Positions 53,868 to 63,931 are shown, numbered from the stretch's first letter. The stretch: DNA of 64,000 nucleotides from Sulfitobacter maritimus (GCF_013346665.1 NZ_JABVBB010000021.1:186001-250000), one strand, 5' to 3'. Numbers and translations: made by a program. The notes: generated by a model from the sequence alone, not told the origin.

Positions 53868-54881
53868 TTAACCCGCGGCGTGTTGCGCCAACTCACTGTC
53901 CCGCATTGGACCGGGATGGATGCAGGCCACGCGGTGCAGATCATCGTCGGGCTGCGGCACGACTTCAGCGCAATCGGCTTGCGCGCGCGGACAACGGCCT
54001 CGGAACACGCAGCCGGACGGCGGATTCATCGGTGACGGCATGTCACCGGTCATCGGCACGATCTGTTTGGCGCGTTCCGCTACCGGATCGGGGATCGGCA
54101 CGGCAGAGAGCAGTGCTTGGGTGTAGGGATGCTGGGGATTGTCATAAAGCAGCGCTTTTGGCGCCTTTTCCATAACCCGACCCAGATAGAGCACCATGAC
54201 CTCGTCCGAAATGTTCTTCACCACGCTCAGGTCATGGGCGATGAAGATCATCGCCAAGCCCAGATCGCGTTGCAACTCTTTCAGCAGTTCGATCACCTGC
54301 GCTTGGATCGAGACGTCGAGGGCCGAGACCGGCTCGTCGCAGATCAGCAGCTTTGGTTCCACGATCAGCGCACGGGCGATGCCAATGCGTTGGCACTGGC
54401 CGCCTGAGAATTCATGCGGGTAGCGGTTGATCATCTGCGGCAGCAAGCCAACGCGCTCCATCATCTGCGCCACGCGGGCGCGGCGTTCCTTGCCTGACAC
54501 CTCGGGCCGATGGGTGCGCAGCGGCTCGGCAATAATCTGGCCCAGCGTCATGCGTGGGTTGAGCGAGGCCAGCGGGTCTTGAAACACCATCTGGATCTCG
54601 GAGCGGTAGGGTTTTATCTGGCGGGGGGAAAGCGACAGCAGATCGGTCTCGCCGCGCCACTTCACTTGCCCTGTTGCCGGGACCATCTGGATCAACCCGC
54701 GCGCAAGCGTGGATTTCCCGCAACCGGATTCACCGACGACGCCCAGCGTCTTGCCCGGCTCCAGATCAAAGCTGACCCCGTTCACCGCATGCAGAAAGCG
54801 CGGTTTGGTCCAAGGCATGTCCCCGGCGCGGGTGATGGGGAATTTTACGTGCAGGTCGCGAACGGACAGAAGCGGGCTCAT
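53868..54881 (-). CDS. oppF: Oligopeptide ABC transporter ATP-binding protein OppF
   Basis: Second ATPase of the peptide importer, 337 residues. Walker A GESGCGKSTLAR, signature FSGGQCQRIGIARAL, Walker B LLICDEPVSALDVS, switch IAHDLSVV, and the C-terminal OPT domain with cysteines in CVFRGRCPRAQADC (iron-sulfur or structural). The start is MSPLLSVRDLHV, overlapping the oppD stop by 4 bp. Confidence 0.94.
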   Translation of the reverse strand: MSPLLSVRDLHVKFPITRAGDMPWTKPRFLHAVNGVSFDLEPGKTLGVVGESGCGKSTLARGLIQMVPATGQVKWRGETDLLSLSPRQIKPYRSEIQMVFQDPLASLNPRMTLGQIIAEPLRTHRPEVSGKERRARVAQMMERVGLLPQMINRYPHEFSGGQCQRIGIARALIVEPKLLICDEPVSALDVSIQAQVIELLKELQRDLGLAMIFIAHDLSVVKNISDEVMVLYLGRVMEKAPKALLYDNPQHPYTQALLSAVPIPDPVAERAKQIVPMTGDMPSPMNPPSGCVFRGRCPRAQADCAEVVPQPDDDLHRVACIHPGPMRDSELAQHAAG

Positions 54882-55846
54882 GCGGTGACCTCCGCGATGG
54901 GACGGTGGCAAGCGCGGGCACGGCCTGTGTCGAAGGCTGCGAGCGGCGGCATGACGCGGCAGTCGTCACCGGCGTAGTTGCAGCGCGGGCGGAAGGGGCA
55001 GCCTTGGGGCGGGGCGGCCATGTTGGGCGGGTTGCCGGGTATCGCCTTCATCGTGGCGTCCTCGTCGTCGACGCGTGGTACGGCGGCAAGCAAGCCGCGG
55101 GTATAGGGATGCGTCGGCTCAGCAAAGAGCGGCTCGGTCGGCCCCTGCTCCATCACCCGGCCACCATACATCACCAGCACCCGCTCGCAGAAGCCTGCGA
55201 CAACGCCGAGGTCATGGGTAATGAGGATCGTGGCCATGCCGAAATCCTTTTGCAGATCGCCCAGCAGGTCCATGATCTGCGCCTGCACTGTGACGTCGAG
55301 CGCCGTGGTCGGCTCGTCGGCGATCAAGAGGTCCGGCTTGCACAGCAGCGACATGGCGATCATCACCCGCTGGCGCATGCCGCCTGAGAACTCATGCGGG
55401 AAAAGACGAATGCGCTCCTTGGCCGCCGGGATTTTCACCGCGTCGAGCATCCGCACCGATTCCGCTAGTGCGTCCCGTTTGGACAGTCCTTGGTGCAGGG
55501 TCAGCACCTCGGTCATCTGGTCGCTGATCCGCATGTAGGGATTGAGCGAGGTCATCGGGTCTTGAAAGATCATCGCGATGCGCTCGGCGCGTATCTTGTT
55601 CAGCACCTTCGGCTTCGCTCCCAAGATCTCCTGCCCGTCGAAACGGATCGAGCCCCCGGTGCGCCCGTTGGGTGCGAGCAGCCCCATGATCGAAAAGGCC
55701 GTCTGCGATTTGCCCGAGCCGCTTTCGCCAACGATGCCGAGGGTCTCACCCCGGTTGATCGAGAGCGACAGGTCGTTGACCGCATGCACGGGGCCGTCTT
55801 CGCCGTCGAAGGTGACGGAGAGCTTGTCGATTTCGAGCAGAGACAT
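54878..55846 (-). CDS. oppD: Oligopeptide ABC transporter ATP-binding protein OppD
   Basis: First ATPase, 322 residues. Walker A GESGSGKSQTAFS, signature FSGGMRQRVMIAMSLL, Walker B LLIADEPTTALDVT, switch ITHDLGVV and OPT domain CPFRPRCNYAGDDC. It couples ATP hydrolysis to peptide import through OppB/C. Confidence 0.94.
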   Translation of the reverse strand: MSLLEIDKLSVTFDGEDGPVHAVNDLSLSINRGETLGIVGESGSGKSQTAFSIMGLLAPNGRTGGSIRFDGQEILGAKPKVLNKIRAERIAMIFQDPMTSLNPYMRISDQMTEVLTLHQGLSKRDALAESVRMLDAVKIPAAKERIRLFPHEFSGGMRQRVMIAMSLLCKPDLLIADEPTTALDVTVQAQIMDLLGDLQKDFGMATILITHDLGVVAGFCERVLVMYGGRVMEQGPTEPLFAEPTHPYTRGLLAAVPRVDDEDATMKAIPGNPPNMAAPPQGCPFRPRCNYAGDDCRVMPPLAAFDTGRARACHRPIAEVTA

Positions 55847-56760
55847 CAGCGATCCTTAGGGTCGAGAGCGTCACGCAGTCCGTCGCCGATAAAGAACAGG
55901 CCGAAAAGCGTGAGACAGAAGAACAGCAGCGGGAAGCCCAGCTGCCAGGTGGTGCCATAGGCGATGGTGCCCGCCCCTTCGGAGATCAGCGCCCCGAGGG
56001 AGGTCAGCGGCTCCTGTACGCCAAGGCCGAGGAAGGAGATGAAGCTCTCGGTCAGGATCATCAGCGGTACCAGCAGCGTGGCATAGACGGCGATCACGCC
56101 CAGCAGGTTCGGCACGATATGGCGCAGGATGATGACCGGGGCCGAGACGCCGGTGGCGCGGGCGGCCTCGACGAATTCGCGGCCCTTGATGGTCAGGGTC
56201 TGGCCGCGCACGATGCGGGCCATCTCCATCCACGAAATTAATCCGACACCGGCGAAAAGGATTGTGATCGACCGGCCATACATCACCAGCAGCAGGATCA
56301 GCACGAACATGTAAGGCACGGCCATGAAGATATCGACGAGCCGCATCATGATGCTGTCGGTGCGTCCGCCGAAGTAGCCCGCCACCGCGCCGTAGAGCGT
56401 GCCGACGATACAGGCGATGAGGGCGCCGACGAGACCCACGGCGAGGCTGATCTGCGTGCCCTGCACGGTGCGGGCGAAGAGGTCGCGGCCCAGATCGTCG
56501 GTGCCGAAGTAGTGACCGCTTTCGATGGACGGACCGCCGAGTTCGACGATCTGGCCCATGACGTTATAATCGAGTTCCTCGTTCGACCACTGCGCGAGGC
56601 TGTTGCCGAAAAGCGCGAATGCCACGACGAAGCCGAGGATCACCAGCCCCATCAGCGCCGCCTTGTTGCGAAAGAACCGCCGCCGCGCGTCGGCCCAGGG
56701 GGAACGCCCCTTGCCCGCGATCTCGGTGGCCTCGACCCGTTGTTCGGATGTCATCACCAT
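55846..56760 (-). CDS. oppC: Oligopeptide ABC transporter permease OppC
   Basis: Inner-membrane permease, about 304 residues, with an N-terminal helix (about 38-58) and the binding-protein-dependent transport core. The coupling loop reads EFVEAARATGVSAPVIILRHIVPN, given as its core VEAARATGVSAPVI. The start at 56760 lies 1 bp past the oppB stop; an ATG six bases further in is also possible. Confidence 0.92.
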   Translation of the reverse strand: MVMTSEQRVEATEIAGKGRSPWADARRRFFRNKAALMGLVILGFVVAFALFGNSLAQWSNEELDYNVMGQIVELGGPSIESGHYFGTDDLGRDLFARTVQGTQISLAVGLVGALIACIVGTLYGAVAGYFGGRTDSIMMRLVDIFMAVPYMFVLILLLVMYGRSITILFAGVGLISWMEMARIVRGQTLTIKGREFVEAARATGVSAPVIILRHIVPNLLGVIAVYATLLVPLMILTESFISFLGLGVQEPLTSLGALISEGAGTIAYGTTWQLGFPLLFFCLTLFGLFFIGDGLRDALDPKDR

Positions 56761-56761
56761 G

Positions 56762-57679
56762 TCAGTACCGGATCTTGGGGTCGATCCATCCATACAGGAT
56801 ATCGACCACGAGGTTGAAGAAAATAGTCAGCGCGCCCACGAGGATCGTCACTCCCATCATCACCGCGTAGTCGCGGTTCAGCGCACTGTCGACAAAGGCT
56901 TTGCCAATGCCGCCGGTGGAGAAATAGATGTCGACCACCACTGAGCCGGTGATCATCGCCACGAAGGCTGGCCCGAGATAGGAGATAACCGGCAGCATCG
57001 CGGGCTTGAGCGCATGGCGCATAATCACGCGGCGTTCAGGCAACCCTTTGGCGCGGGCGGTGCGGATGTGGTTTGAGGTCAGCACCTCAAGCATTGAAGA
57101 CCGCGTGATCCGCGCGATGGACGCCATGAAGGACGTCGACAACGCGATCACCGGCATGATCCAATATTCCGGCCCCTGCCAGCCACCGCCGGGCAGCCAG
57201 CCGAGCCAGAGCGTGAAGACCAGCACGAGGATCGGCGCCATAACGAAGTTCGGCAACACCTGCGCGCCGATGGAGACGCCCACGGCGGCATAATCCAGCG
57301 CCGAATTGTGCCGCACGGCGGCGGCAACGCCAAGGCTTACGCCAACGATTACGGCAACAGCAAAGGACAACAACCCATAGGTCAACGTGATCGGGAAACC
57401 TTGGGCGATGATCTCGTTCACCGAGCGGTCTTTATAAACAAAGCTCGGACCGAAATCGAACTCGGTGACGATGCCCCAGACATAGCTGCCGATCTGCTTC
57501 CACAGCGGATCGTCCAACCCGTATTTCGCGTTGAGGTTTGCCAACACCTGCGGCGGCAATTCGCGCTCTGACGTGAACGGCCCGCCGGGTGCGGAATGCA
57601 TCAGAAGAAAAGAAATGATAATCAGCACCAGCAGCGTCGGGATCGCGATGGCAAGGCGCTTGAGAATGTAACTGAGCAA
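56762..57679 (-). CDS. oppB: Oligopeptide ABC transporter permease OppB
   Basis: Inner-membrane permease of 305 residues beginning MLSYILKRLAIAIPTLLVL. It has six hydrophobic segments and the loop HIRTARAKGLPERRVIMRHALKPA (core ARAKGLPERRVIMRH). A hairpin at 57726-57753 separates it from the binding protein gene, so it is transcribed by read-through. Confidence 0.94.
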   Translation of the reverse strand: MLSYILKRLAIAIPTLLVLIIISFLLMHSAPGGPFTSERELPPQVLANLNAKYGLDDPLWKQIGSYVWGIVTEFDFGPSFVYKDRSVNEIIAQGFPITLTYGLLSFAVAVIVGVSLGVAAAVRHNSALDYAAVGVSIGAQVLPNFVMAPILVLVFTLWLGWLPGGGWQGPEYWIMPVIALSTSFMASIARITRSSMLEVLTSNHIRTARAKGLPERRVIMRHALKPAMLPVISYLGPAFVAMITGSVVVDIYFSTGGIGKAFVDSALNRDYAVMMGVTILVGALTIFFNLVVDILYGWIDPKIRY

Positions 57680-57725
57680 GGGGCACGCGCTCCGGATACG
57701 GGTTCAGGGAAGTACAAAAGATAAA

Positions 57726-57753
57726 GGCAGCCCCGCATAAACGCAGGGCTGCC
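57726..57753 (-). terminator. Attenuating hairpin between oppA and oppB
   Basis: An 8-bp stem (GGCAGCCC / GGGCTGCC) with a 12-base loop. In the minus direction it is followed by TTTATCTTTTG. A partial terminator here would leave more oppA mRNA than permease mRNA. Confidence 0.75.
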
Positions 57754-57767
57754 CAAATGTCGAGGGG

Positions 57768-59384
57768 TTACTCGGCGACGCGATACAGGTCTTTGCCGTA
57801 CCATGTGTTGTTCACGTTGTTTTCGGGCAGACCTTCGATGTCTTCGGCAATCATGTCGACATTCGCGTAATGGTAGATTGGAATGATCGGCATTTCCTCG
57901 GCCAAGATCTTCTCAGCCTCTTGATAGAGCGGCTGCGGATCTTCGGCGGTTTTGCTGTCCTTCATGAGCTTGTCATAGGCGTCATTGTAGAATTCGCCAT
58001 TGTTATGACCAGAATAGGAAGTCAGCAGATCGAGATAAGTGGAGGCCTCGTTATAGTCCCCGCACCACGCATAGCGCGCCATGTCGTAGTCTTGGCTCTG
58101 CATCCGGTCGGTGTGGACCTTCCACTCATAGTTGTCGAGCGTGAGGTTCACGCCGACCTGTTTGAGCATCTGTGACGCAGCGATGGCGATCTTTTTGTGA
58201 TCTTCCGAAGTGTTGTACTGCAACGTCAAGTCCAGCGGGTTGTCGGGGCCATAGCCTGCTTCGGCCAGGAGTTCCTTGGCCTTCTCTACGCGCTGCGCCT
58301 GATCCATATTGTCGGCCCAGTCGAGTTCGGGACGCTCGAAGTCAGCAATCGCCCAATGGGTCCAGTTGTAGGACGGCTTCTGCCCGCCTTGCAGAATGCG
58401 CTCGACGATGATGTCGCGGTCGATGGCATAGGCCAGTGCCTTGCGCACGCGCACATCTTTCAATGCCTCTGGCCCCTTCTCGCCCACGTTAAGCATGTAG
58501 ATGTAGGAACAGTTGTAAGGCGTCGAGACAGCCTGCTCGGGGTACTCTTTCTTCAGCCGTGGATACTGACCGGCGGGGATGTCAACACGGTCCAATTCGC
58601 CCGCCAAATAGCGGGTCAGGGCTTGGTTCACGTCGTTGATGGTCAGAGCGGTGATCTTCTCCATCACTACATTCTCGGCATCCCAATAGGTGTCGCTCTT
58701 TTCCATCACGACCCGCTCACCCAACTGGTGCTCGACCAGTTTATACGCGCCGTTGCCCACAAGGGTGCCTGCGTCGGTCCAGTCGTCACCATGTTCCTCA
58801 ACCACGCTTTGGAGCACGGGGAAGGTTGAGCCGTGCACCAGCATCTGCGGGAAATAGGGCAGCGGCGTGGTGATCTTGACCTCAAGCGTGTGGTCATCAA
58901 CGGCGCGGATGCCCAGCTCTTCGGGAGATTTATCCCCGGCGATGATCTCGGGCGCGTTCTCGACCTGCATCAACTCCATGTACCAGGCGTATTCCGAAGC
59001 GGTCGCCGGATCGGCCAAACGACGCCAGGAATAAACAAAGTCATTTGCTGTAACCGGCTCACCGTTCGACCATTTCGCGTCCTCGCGAAGGTTAAACGTG
59101 TAGGTCTTGCCGTCTTCCGAGACCTTGTGATCGAGCGCGACACCCGGCACCAGTTCACCGTTGCCATCCTCATTGTAGAGACCTTCAAAAAGGTTGCGCA
59201 GCACGTCCGAGCCTTCGACATCGGTGTTGATCTGCGGGTCCATCGACTTGATCGCGTCCAGAAGCCAGAACGTATAGGTCTGCTCATCGGCCAGCGTCAC
59301 GCCTTCGGGGACATCAGCGGCCTGCGCCTGAAGCGCCAAGCCCAATGCCAGCGCGGAGGCGGTCATCGTCTTGCGAAATTTCAT
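57768..59384 (-). CDS. oppA: Oligopeptide ABC transporter substrate-binding protein OppA
   Basis: Periplasmic SBP_bac_5 peptide receptor of 538 residues. The start is MKFRKTMTASALAL with GAGGAG upstream; the signal peptide ends at QAQAAD. Typical features: SMDPQINTDVEGS near the mature N-terminus, FNLREDAKWSNGEPVTANDFVYSWRR (core AKWSNGEPVTANDFVYS) and DLTLQYNTSEDHKKIA. It heads oppABCDF. Confidence 0.95.
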   Translation of the reverse strand: MKFRKTMTASALALGLALQAQAADVPEGVTLADEQTYTFWLLDAIKSMDPQINTDVEGSDVLRNLFEGLYNEDGNGELVPGVALDHKVSEDGKTYTFNLREDAKWSNGEPVTANDFVYSWRRLADPATASEYAWYMELMQVENAPEIIAGDKSPEELGIRAVDDHTLEVKITTPLPYFPQMLVHGSTFPVLQSVVEEHGDDWTDAGTLVGNGAYKLVEHQLGERVVMEKSDTYWDAENVVMEKITALTINDVNQALTRYLAGELDRVDIPAGQYPRLKKEYPEQAVSTPYNCSYIYMLNVGEKGPEALKDVRVRKALAYAIDRDIIVERILQGGQKPSYNWTHWAIADFERPELDWADNMDQAQRVEKAKELLAEAGYGPDNPLDLTLQYNTSEDHKKIAIAASQMLKQVGVNLTLDNYEWKVHTDRMQSQDYDMARYAWCGDYNEASTYLDLLTSYSGHNNGEFYNDAYDKLMKDSKTAEDPQPLYQEAEKILAEEMPIIPIYHYANVDMIAEDIEGLPENNVNNTWYGKDLYRVAE

Positions 59385-59683
59385 CGGGATTCTCCTCGTG
59401 GTGGGTGAACATCTCATCGTGTTCTGATGGGGAGAGGAGACCCAAAATCACCCCCAGTTGCAAGGGCTCGTTCTGCCGCACAACGCGAGGTTAACGGCTG
59501 CGCGGAAATCAGTGATTTGCTCTATTTTGATGAGACATGACGCGCCCGCAATGCGACCCACAGTGTCGCAGATTATTCAGCATTTCTGGAGAGTTGGAAT
59601 TGCCTAACACGTGCGCGAACCAACCTCTCGGCAGTGATGTCCGCGCAAGATATGAGCACAAAGGCAGTGATCGATTGAGGTTA

Positions 59684-59773
59684 TGGCGGAGCGACAGGGA
59701 TTCGAACCCTGGAGACGGTCTCCCGCCTACACACTTTCCAGGCGTGCGCCTTCGACCACTCGGCCACCGCTCC
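59684..59773 (-). tRNA. tRNA-Ser (anticodon GGA)
   Basis: Read on the minus strand it is a 90-nt type II tRNA with acceptor stem GGAGCGG, D-arm TGGCCGAGTGGTCGAAGGC (core GGCCGAGTGGTCGAAG), anticodon GGA in CTGGAAA, a long variable arm as in Ser tRNA, T-arm GGTTCGAATCC and an encoded CCA end. It decodes UCC and UCU. It lies in the gap between oppA and alaX with no neighbouring tRNA. Confidence 0.95.
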
Positions 59774-59847
59774 GTTGATGCGGGGTTTAGCTTGGGGGGG
59801 GCGGGAGTTGCAAGGGCGAAATCTTCGGTTTTGACGGATAATTTCGC

Positions 59848-60570
59848 TTAGGCGTCAAGATGGACATAGACGCGGCGGTTGAGCCGGCCTTTTTTCTCGA
59901 TTTTGCCCAAACGCAGGGCACCAATCTCGCCGGTGCGCGCGACATGGGTGCCGCCACAGGGTTGCAGGTCTATGGGGGCTGTAGCCTCGCCAATGCGAAC
60001 CAACCGGATGTCTCCCCGGCCCCGCGGCGGGGCTACGGACATGGTTTTGATCAACTCAGGCGCGTCGTCGAGTTCTTCCTCGGTGATCCAATCTTCGCTG
60101 ACCTTTGCGTCGAGCGAGACGTAGTGGTTTAGCAGGTCTTCAAGCTCTTCGCGGTCCTGTGGCGCGTCGGGCATGTTGAAGTCGAGCCGCCCATGGGTGG
60201 CCGAGATCTGCCCGCCTGTCACGGCTTCAGGAATTACCACGGACAGCAGGTGCAGCGCCGTATGGACGCGCATGTGCTTGTGGCGGCGGTCCCAGTCGAG
60301 CTCTTGGGTAACGTAGGCGCCCACGGGCGGCAGCGCGCGCGGCTCGGCGGGGACCAGAACGATCCCGCCGGTGTCGCGATCACGCACGGTGGTGGCGATG
60401 CTGAGCGTTTGGTTGTCCCAACTGATCCAACCGCTGTCGCCGGGCTGGCCGCCGCCGGTGGGATAAAACAGGCTGCTGTCGAGGATGATGCCCCCTTCGG
60501 GCGTCAGCGCGGCCACGCGGGCTTTGGCATCACGTAGATAGCTGTCTTCGCGGTAGAGTTCGCGGGTCAT
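59848..60570 (-). CDS. Alanyl-tRNA editing protein AlaX
   Basis: Stand-alone trans-editing domain that deacylates Ser- or Gly-tRNA-Ala mischarged by AlaRS. 240 residues. The zinc site is HxxxH in RVHTALHLL plus Cys and His in PCGGTHVARTGEIG. The N-terminal strands SSLFYPTGGGQPGDSG match the AlaRS editing domain. The start is MTRELYRED, overlapping the mscS stop (ATGA). Confidence 0.95.
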   Translation of the reverse strand: MTRELYREDSYLRDAKARVAALTPEGGIILDSSLFYPTGGGQPGDSGWISWDNQTLSIATTVRDRDTGGIVLVPAEPRALPPVGAYVTQELDWDRRHKHMRVHTALHLLSVVIPEAVTGGQISATHGRLDFNMPDAPQDREELEDLLNHYVSLDAKVSEDWITEEELDDAPELIKTMSVAPPRGRGDIRLVRIGEATAPIDLQPCGGTHVARTGEIGALRLGKIEKKGRLNRRVYVHLDA

Positions 60571-62900
60571 TCCTGTGGCTCCGAGGGTTGGGTTTTCAGA
60601 ACTTCCGGGTTGCGTAGCCAAAGGTCGCGCTGCGCAAAGGGAATTTCAATCCCTTCGGCTTTGAACCGTTCAGCAATGGCATGGTTGATGTCGTTCTTGA
60701 CCTTCATCATCCAGTTCACATCGCGCAGATAGCAGCGCACTTCGAACTCAAGCGCATCGGCTCCGAAGTTCAAAAAGAGGATGCTGGGCGCCGGGTTTGC
60801 CAACACAATGGGCTGAGCTTCGGCAATCTCTTGCAACAGGCTCTCAACCCGCTTGGTATCGGTGCCATAGGCAACACCGACAGGGACGATCAACCGACCT
60901 ACTGTGTTGCCGCGGGTAAAGTTGGTCACCGTGCCGCTGATGAGATCGGCGTTGGGGACAATCACATCGGTCCGGTCAAATGTCTCAATACGGGTGGAGC
61001 GCACGGAGATGTCGCGCACATAGCCCATCTGGCCCCCTACCTCGATCCAGTCGCCTTCGGAAATGGGGCGTTCGATGAGCAAGATGATACCCGACACAAA
61101 GTTTGACACCACGTTTTGCAGACCAAAACCGATCCCGACCGAGAGCGCCCCGGCGACATAGGCGAGCGCAGACAGATCGATCCCCGCGCCGGTGATCGCC
61201 AGCAGTGCCGCGAGGAAGATACCGATATAGCCCAGCCCCGAGATAATGGCATTCTGCCCACCGATATCCATGCGCGTTTTGGGCAGCACATTGTTGCGCA
61301 GCGCCCCCTGAATAGCGCGTGTCACGCCATAGCCGATCACAAAGATGATCGCGAAGGACAAGAAATCGGTCGGGCGGATGCGTGTCTCACCAAAGGAGAA
61401 GCCCCGACTGAACAGCGCCCAAAGTTCGGTGAGGTCAGTGACACGTGCGCCCCATGCCAATGCCATGAGCGGCAGCGACAACAGCAGCAGCACCATACCA
61501 AAAAGCACCGGCATCAGCGCCTCGCGGGCCTGCACCCCCTGCCCGGTCACGGCGCCATAGACATCCGCGAGGAACCGCTGCAAGGACATCACCAGCCCTA
61601 GCAGGACCAACGTGGTCACATAGGGCGGCAGCAGCGAGACGGCAGCATTGTAATAGCCGGTAACCAGCAACAACGGGGCCACAACGGCGACGACTACAGC
61701 CCCCAGCCCCAGCCCGCGCACAACGCGGCCAAAGGTCGAGCTCCGCATGTCTTCGCTCTCAGGCGTGTCGGTCTGCGGGTCGGCGTAGCTGCGCAGGATT
61801 TGTCCGATGCGGAAAAGAGCAAAGGCGCTTAGCAGCATAACGGGCAGTCGCAGCACAGCTTCGGTGGTTTCTGCCGGGTCATTGCCTTCAAAAACCGCCG
61901 CGATCAGCGCGCCGAGGATGATGGTGACCGTGATGATGCTGACGTAAAACCGGATCGCCTTGCGCTGCTCTCGCGGCAAAAGGATAAGTGCTTCGTCCTC
62001 ATCGCGCGAAAACACCCGTTCCGACACCCAGCGAACGCCCAACATCGCGCCGCCGACAACCGGCAGCAGACGCACCAGCGCGTTGCCGCGTGGGCCAAGC
62101 AGCCCGGTGGCATGTACCGCCATGGCGATCAAAACCAATCCGCCCGTCGGCAGAATGATCCGCAAAAGCGAGACAACAAAGCGCCAAATACCAAAGCCGC
62201 GCGCGCCAAACTGTTGCAGGCGGCTGACGATCATGGTCGACCAATCGTGACCTTTGAAGATCAAGACCAGCCCCAGAATGCTCAGCAAGAGCACAGCCGG
62301 AAGAGAGCCGCGCAGGGTCTTGCGCGCCTCCGTCACGTCGTCGGGCGCTTCGGCTGCAATGTCGCGGGCGGCCGCCGTCAGATCGTCTAGCGCGATGCGC
62401 CAATGGGCCGGGTTCAGCGGCGTGCCGACGACTTGAAGCAGTTGCTCTGTCTGGCGATCCCGCATGGCCTTGTCGATCTGACCAATCAGCGCATCCGCAC
62501 GCAAAAACGCCGCTTCGGCCCGCTGTACCGGAGCCAAAAGCGTGTTCAATTGCTGCGTCAGTTCTACCCGGTTGGCGGCAACCTCGGGGGGTTCAGGCTC
62601 GGCGGTCTCACCTTCTGGCGGTGTCCCCAAGGCGGCCAATTGCTCGCGCATCGTTGCGATGCGTGTGGCATTCGCCCCCCGCGCCGCGTCGAACTTCTCG
62701 CGGTAGTCTACCAGCCGGGCGCGGAGCACCTCCAGCATGTCTTCGGTGGTGTCGTCTGAATCCACGGCCTCTTCGGCCGTGGTGGCCAGTTTGTCCCACT
62801 CGTTAAAATCAAGTGTTTCGGGCTCTTGGGCAAATACCGCGCCGGTCAGCCAGACCAACAGCGCGGCAAGGCTGAAAAGTCGTCGCATTATCAGGGTCAT
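60567..62900 (-). CDS. Large MscS-family mechanosensitive channel (DUF3772)
   Basis: A 777-residue inner-membrane channel. Signal peptide (about 1-24), periplasmic helical domain rich in Glu/Ala (about 30-200, DUF3772), about ten membrane helices, and the MscS pore and beta-domain from about 560 (GLQNVVSNFVSGIILLIERP, core GLQNVVSNFVSGII; then GDWIEVGGQMGYV). It is homologous to MscK/YbiO-type channels and opens on osmotic downshift. It is ATGA-coupled to both neighbours. Confidence 0.94.
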   Translation of the reverse strand: MTLIMRRLFSLAALLVWLTGAVFAQEPETLDFNEWDKLATTAEEAVDSDDTTEDMLEVLRARLVDYREKFDAARGANATRIATMREQLAALGTPPEGETAEPEPPEVAANRVELTQQLNTLLAPVQRAEAAFLRADALIGQIDKAMRDRQTEQLLQVVGTPLNPAHWRIALDDLTAAARDIAAEAPDDVTEARKTLRGSLPAVLLLSILGLVLIFKGHDWSTMIVSRLQQFGARGFGIWRFVVSLLRIILPTGGLVLIAMAVHATGLLGPRGNALVRLLPVVGGAMLGVRWVSERVFSRDEDEALILLPREQRKAIRFYVSIITVTIILGALIAAVFEGNDPAETTEAVLRLPVMLLSAFALFRIGQILRSYADPQTDTPESEDMRSSTFGRVVRGLGLGAVVVAVVAPLLLVTGYYNAAVSLLPPYVTTLVLLGLVMSLQRFLADVYGAVTGQGVQAREALMPVLFGMVLLLLSLPLMALAWGARVTDLTELWALFSRGFSFGETRIRPTDFLSFAIIFVIGYGVTRAIQGALRNNVLPKTRMDIGGQNAIISGLGYIGIFLAALLAITGAGIDLSALAYVAGALSVGIGFGLQNVVSNFVSGIILLIERPISEGDWIEVGGQMGYVRDISVRSTRIETFDRTDVIVPNADLISGTVTNFTRGNTVGRLIVPVGVAYGTDTKRVESLLQEIAEAQPIVLANPAPSILFLNFGADALEFEVRCYLRDVNWMMKVKNDINHAIAERFKAEGIEIPFAQRDLWLRNPEVLKTQPSEPQE

Positions 62901-63931
62901 GTATCCTCAAAGACGCCGGGAATGGATTGCGGCGCGCTGTCGAGCCAACCGGGTGTCGGCAACCCCTGTTCGCGCAGGAATTCGGGGTTAAACAGTTTGG
63001 ACTGATAGCGCGTCCCAAAGTCGCAAAGCACTGTCACGATGGTATGCCCCGGCCCCATTTCGCGTGCCATCCGGACAGCTCCCGCCACGTTCACGCCCGA
63101 AGACGCACCAAGGCAAAGCCCCTCATGCTCCAGCAGATCAAAGACCACCGGCAGCGCTTCTTCGTCGGAGATGTTATAGCTGTAGTCAGGGGTGAACCCT
63201 TCGAGATTGGCGGTGATCCGCCCCTGCCCGATCCCTTCGGCTATTGAGCTGCCTTCGGCGCTCAACTCGCCTTGGGTGTAATAGCTGTGCAGCGCAGCCC
63301 CGTCGGGGTCGGCCAAAGCGATCTTGACACCTTTGGGCTGCAAGGCCATCGCCACCCCGGCCAGCGTGCCGCCAGAGCCTACCGCGCAGCAGAAGCCATC
63401 AACCTTGCCGCCAGTTTGCTCCCAAATCTCGGGACCGGTGGTTTCGATGTGTGCCTGCCGGTTCGCGACATTGTCGAATTGATTGGCCCAGATGACCCCT
63501 TCGGGCGTGGTTTTGGCAAGTTCCTTGGCCAACCGTTCGGAATAGCGCACAAAGTTATTGGGGTTCTTGTAAGGCGCTGCAGGGACTTGCACCAATTCCG
63601 CACCCGCCAGACGCAGCATGTCTTTCTTTTCCTGAGACTGCGTCTCAGGGATGACGATCACGGTCTTGAACCCCATGGACGCGCCCACAAGCGCCAAGCC
63701 GATGCCGGTGTTGCCAGCCGTGCCTTCGACAATCGTGCCGCCCGGCTTTAACTCACCGCGTGCGATGGCGTCGCGGATAATGAACAGCGCCGCGCGGTCT
63801 TTGACCGATTGGCCGGGGTTCATAAACTCCGCCTTGCCCAATATCTCGCAGCCGGTTTCCTCGCTCGCCCGGCGCAGCCGGATCAGCGGCGTGTTTCCAA
63901 TGGCCTCGGCCAGATCAGATGCAACAAGCAT
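62897..63931 (-). CDS. cysK: Cysteine synthase A
   Basis: PLP enzyme that makes cysteine from O-acetylserine and sulfide. 344 residues. The PLP-Lys region is AEFMNPGQSVKDRAA, the substrate loop EGTAGNTGIG and the phosphate cup GSGGTLAGV. The start ATG at 63931 has GGGGG upstream; a TTG 12 bp earlier is not needed. At 344 it is longer than typical CysK (about 310-325). The last 69 bases of the window show nothing further. Confidence 0.94.
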   Translation of the reverse strand: MLVASDLAEAIGNTPLIRLRRASEETGCEILGKAEFMNPGQSVKDRAALFIIRDAIARGELKPGGTIVEGTAGNTGIGLALVGASMGFKTVIVIPETQSQEKKDMLRLAGAELVQVPAAPYKNPNNFVRYSERLAKELAKTTPEGVIWANQFDNVANRQAHIETTGPEIWEQTGGKVDGFCCAVGSGGTLAGVAMALQPKGVKIALADPDGAALHSYYTQGELSAEGSSIAEGIGQGRITANLEGFTPDYSYNISDEEALPVVFDLLEHEGLCLGASSGVNVAGAVRMAREMGPGHTIVTVLCDFGTRYQSKLFNPEFLREQGLPTPGWLDSAPQSIPGVFEDT

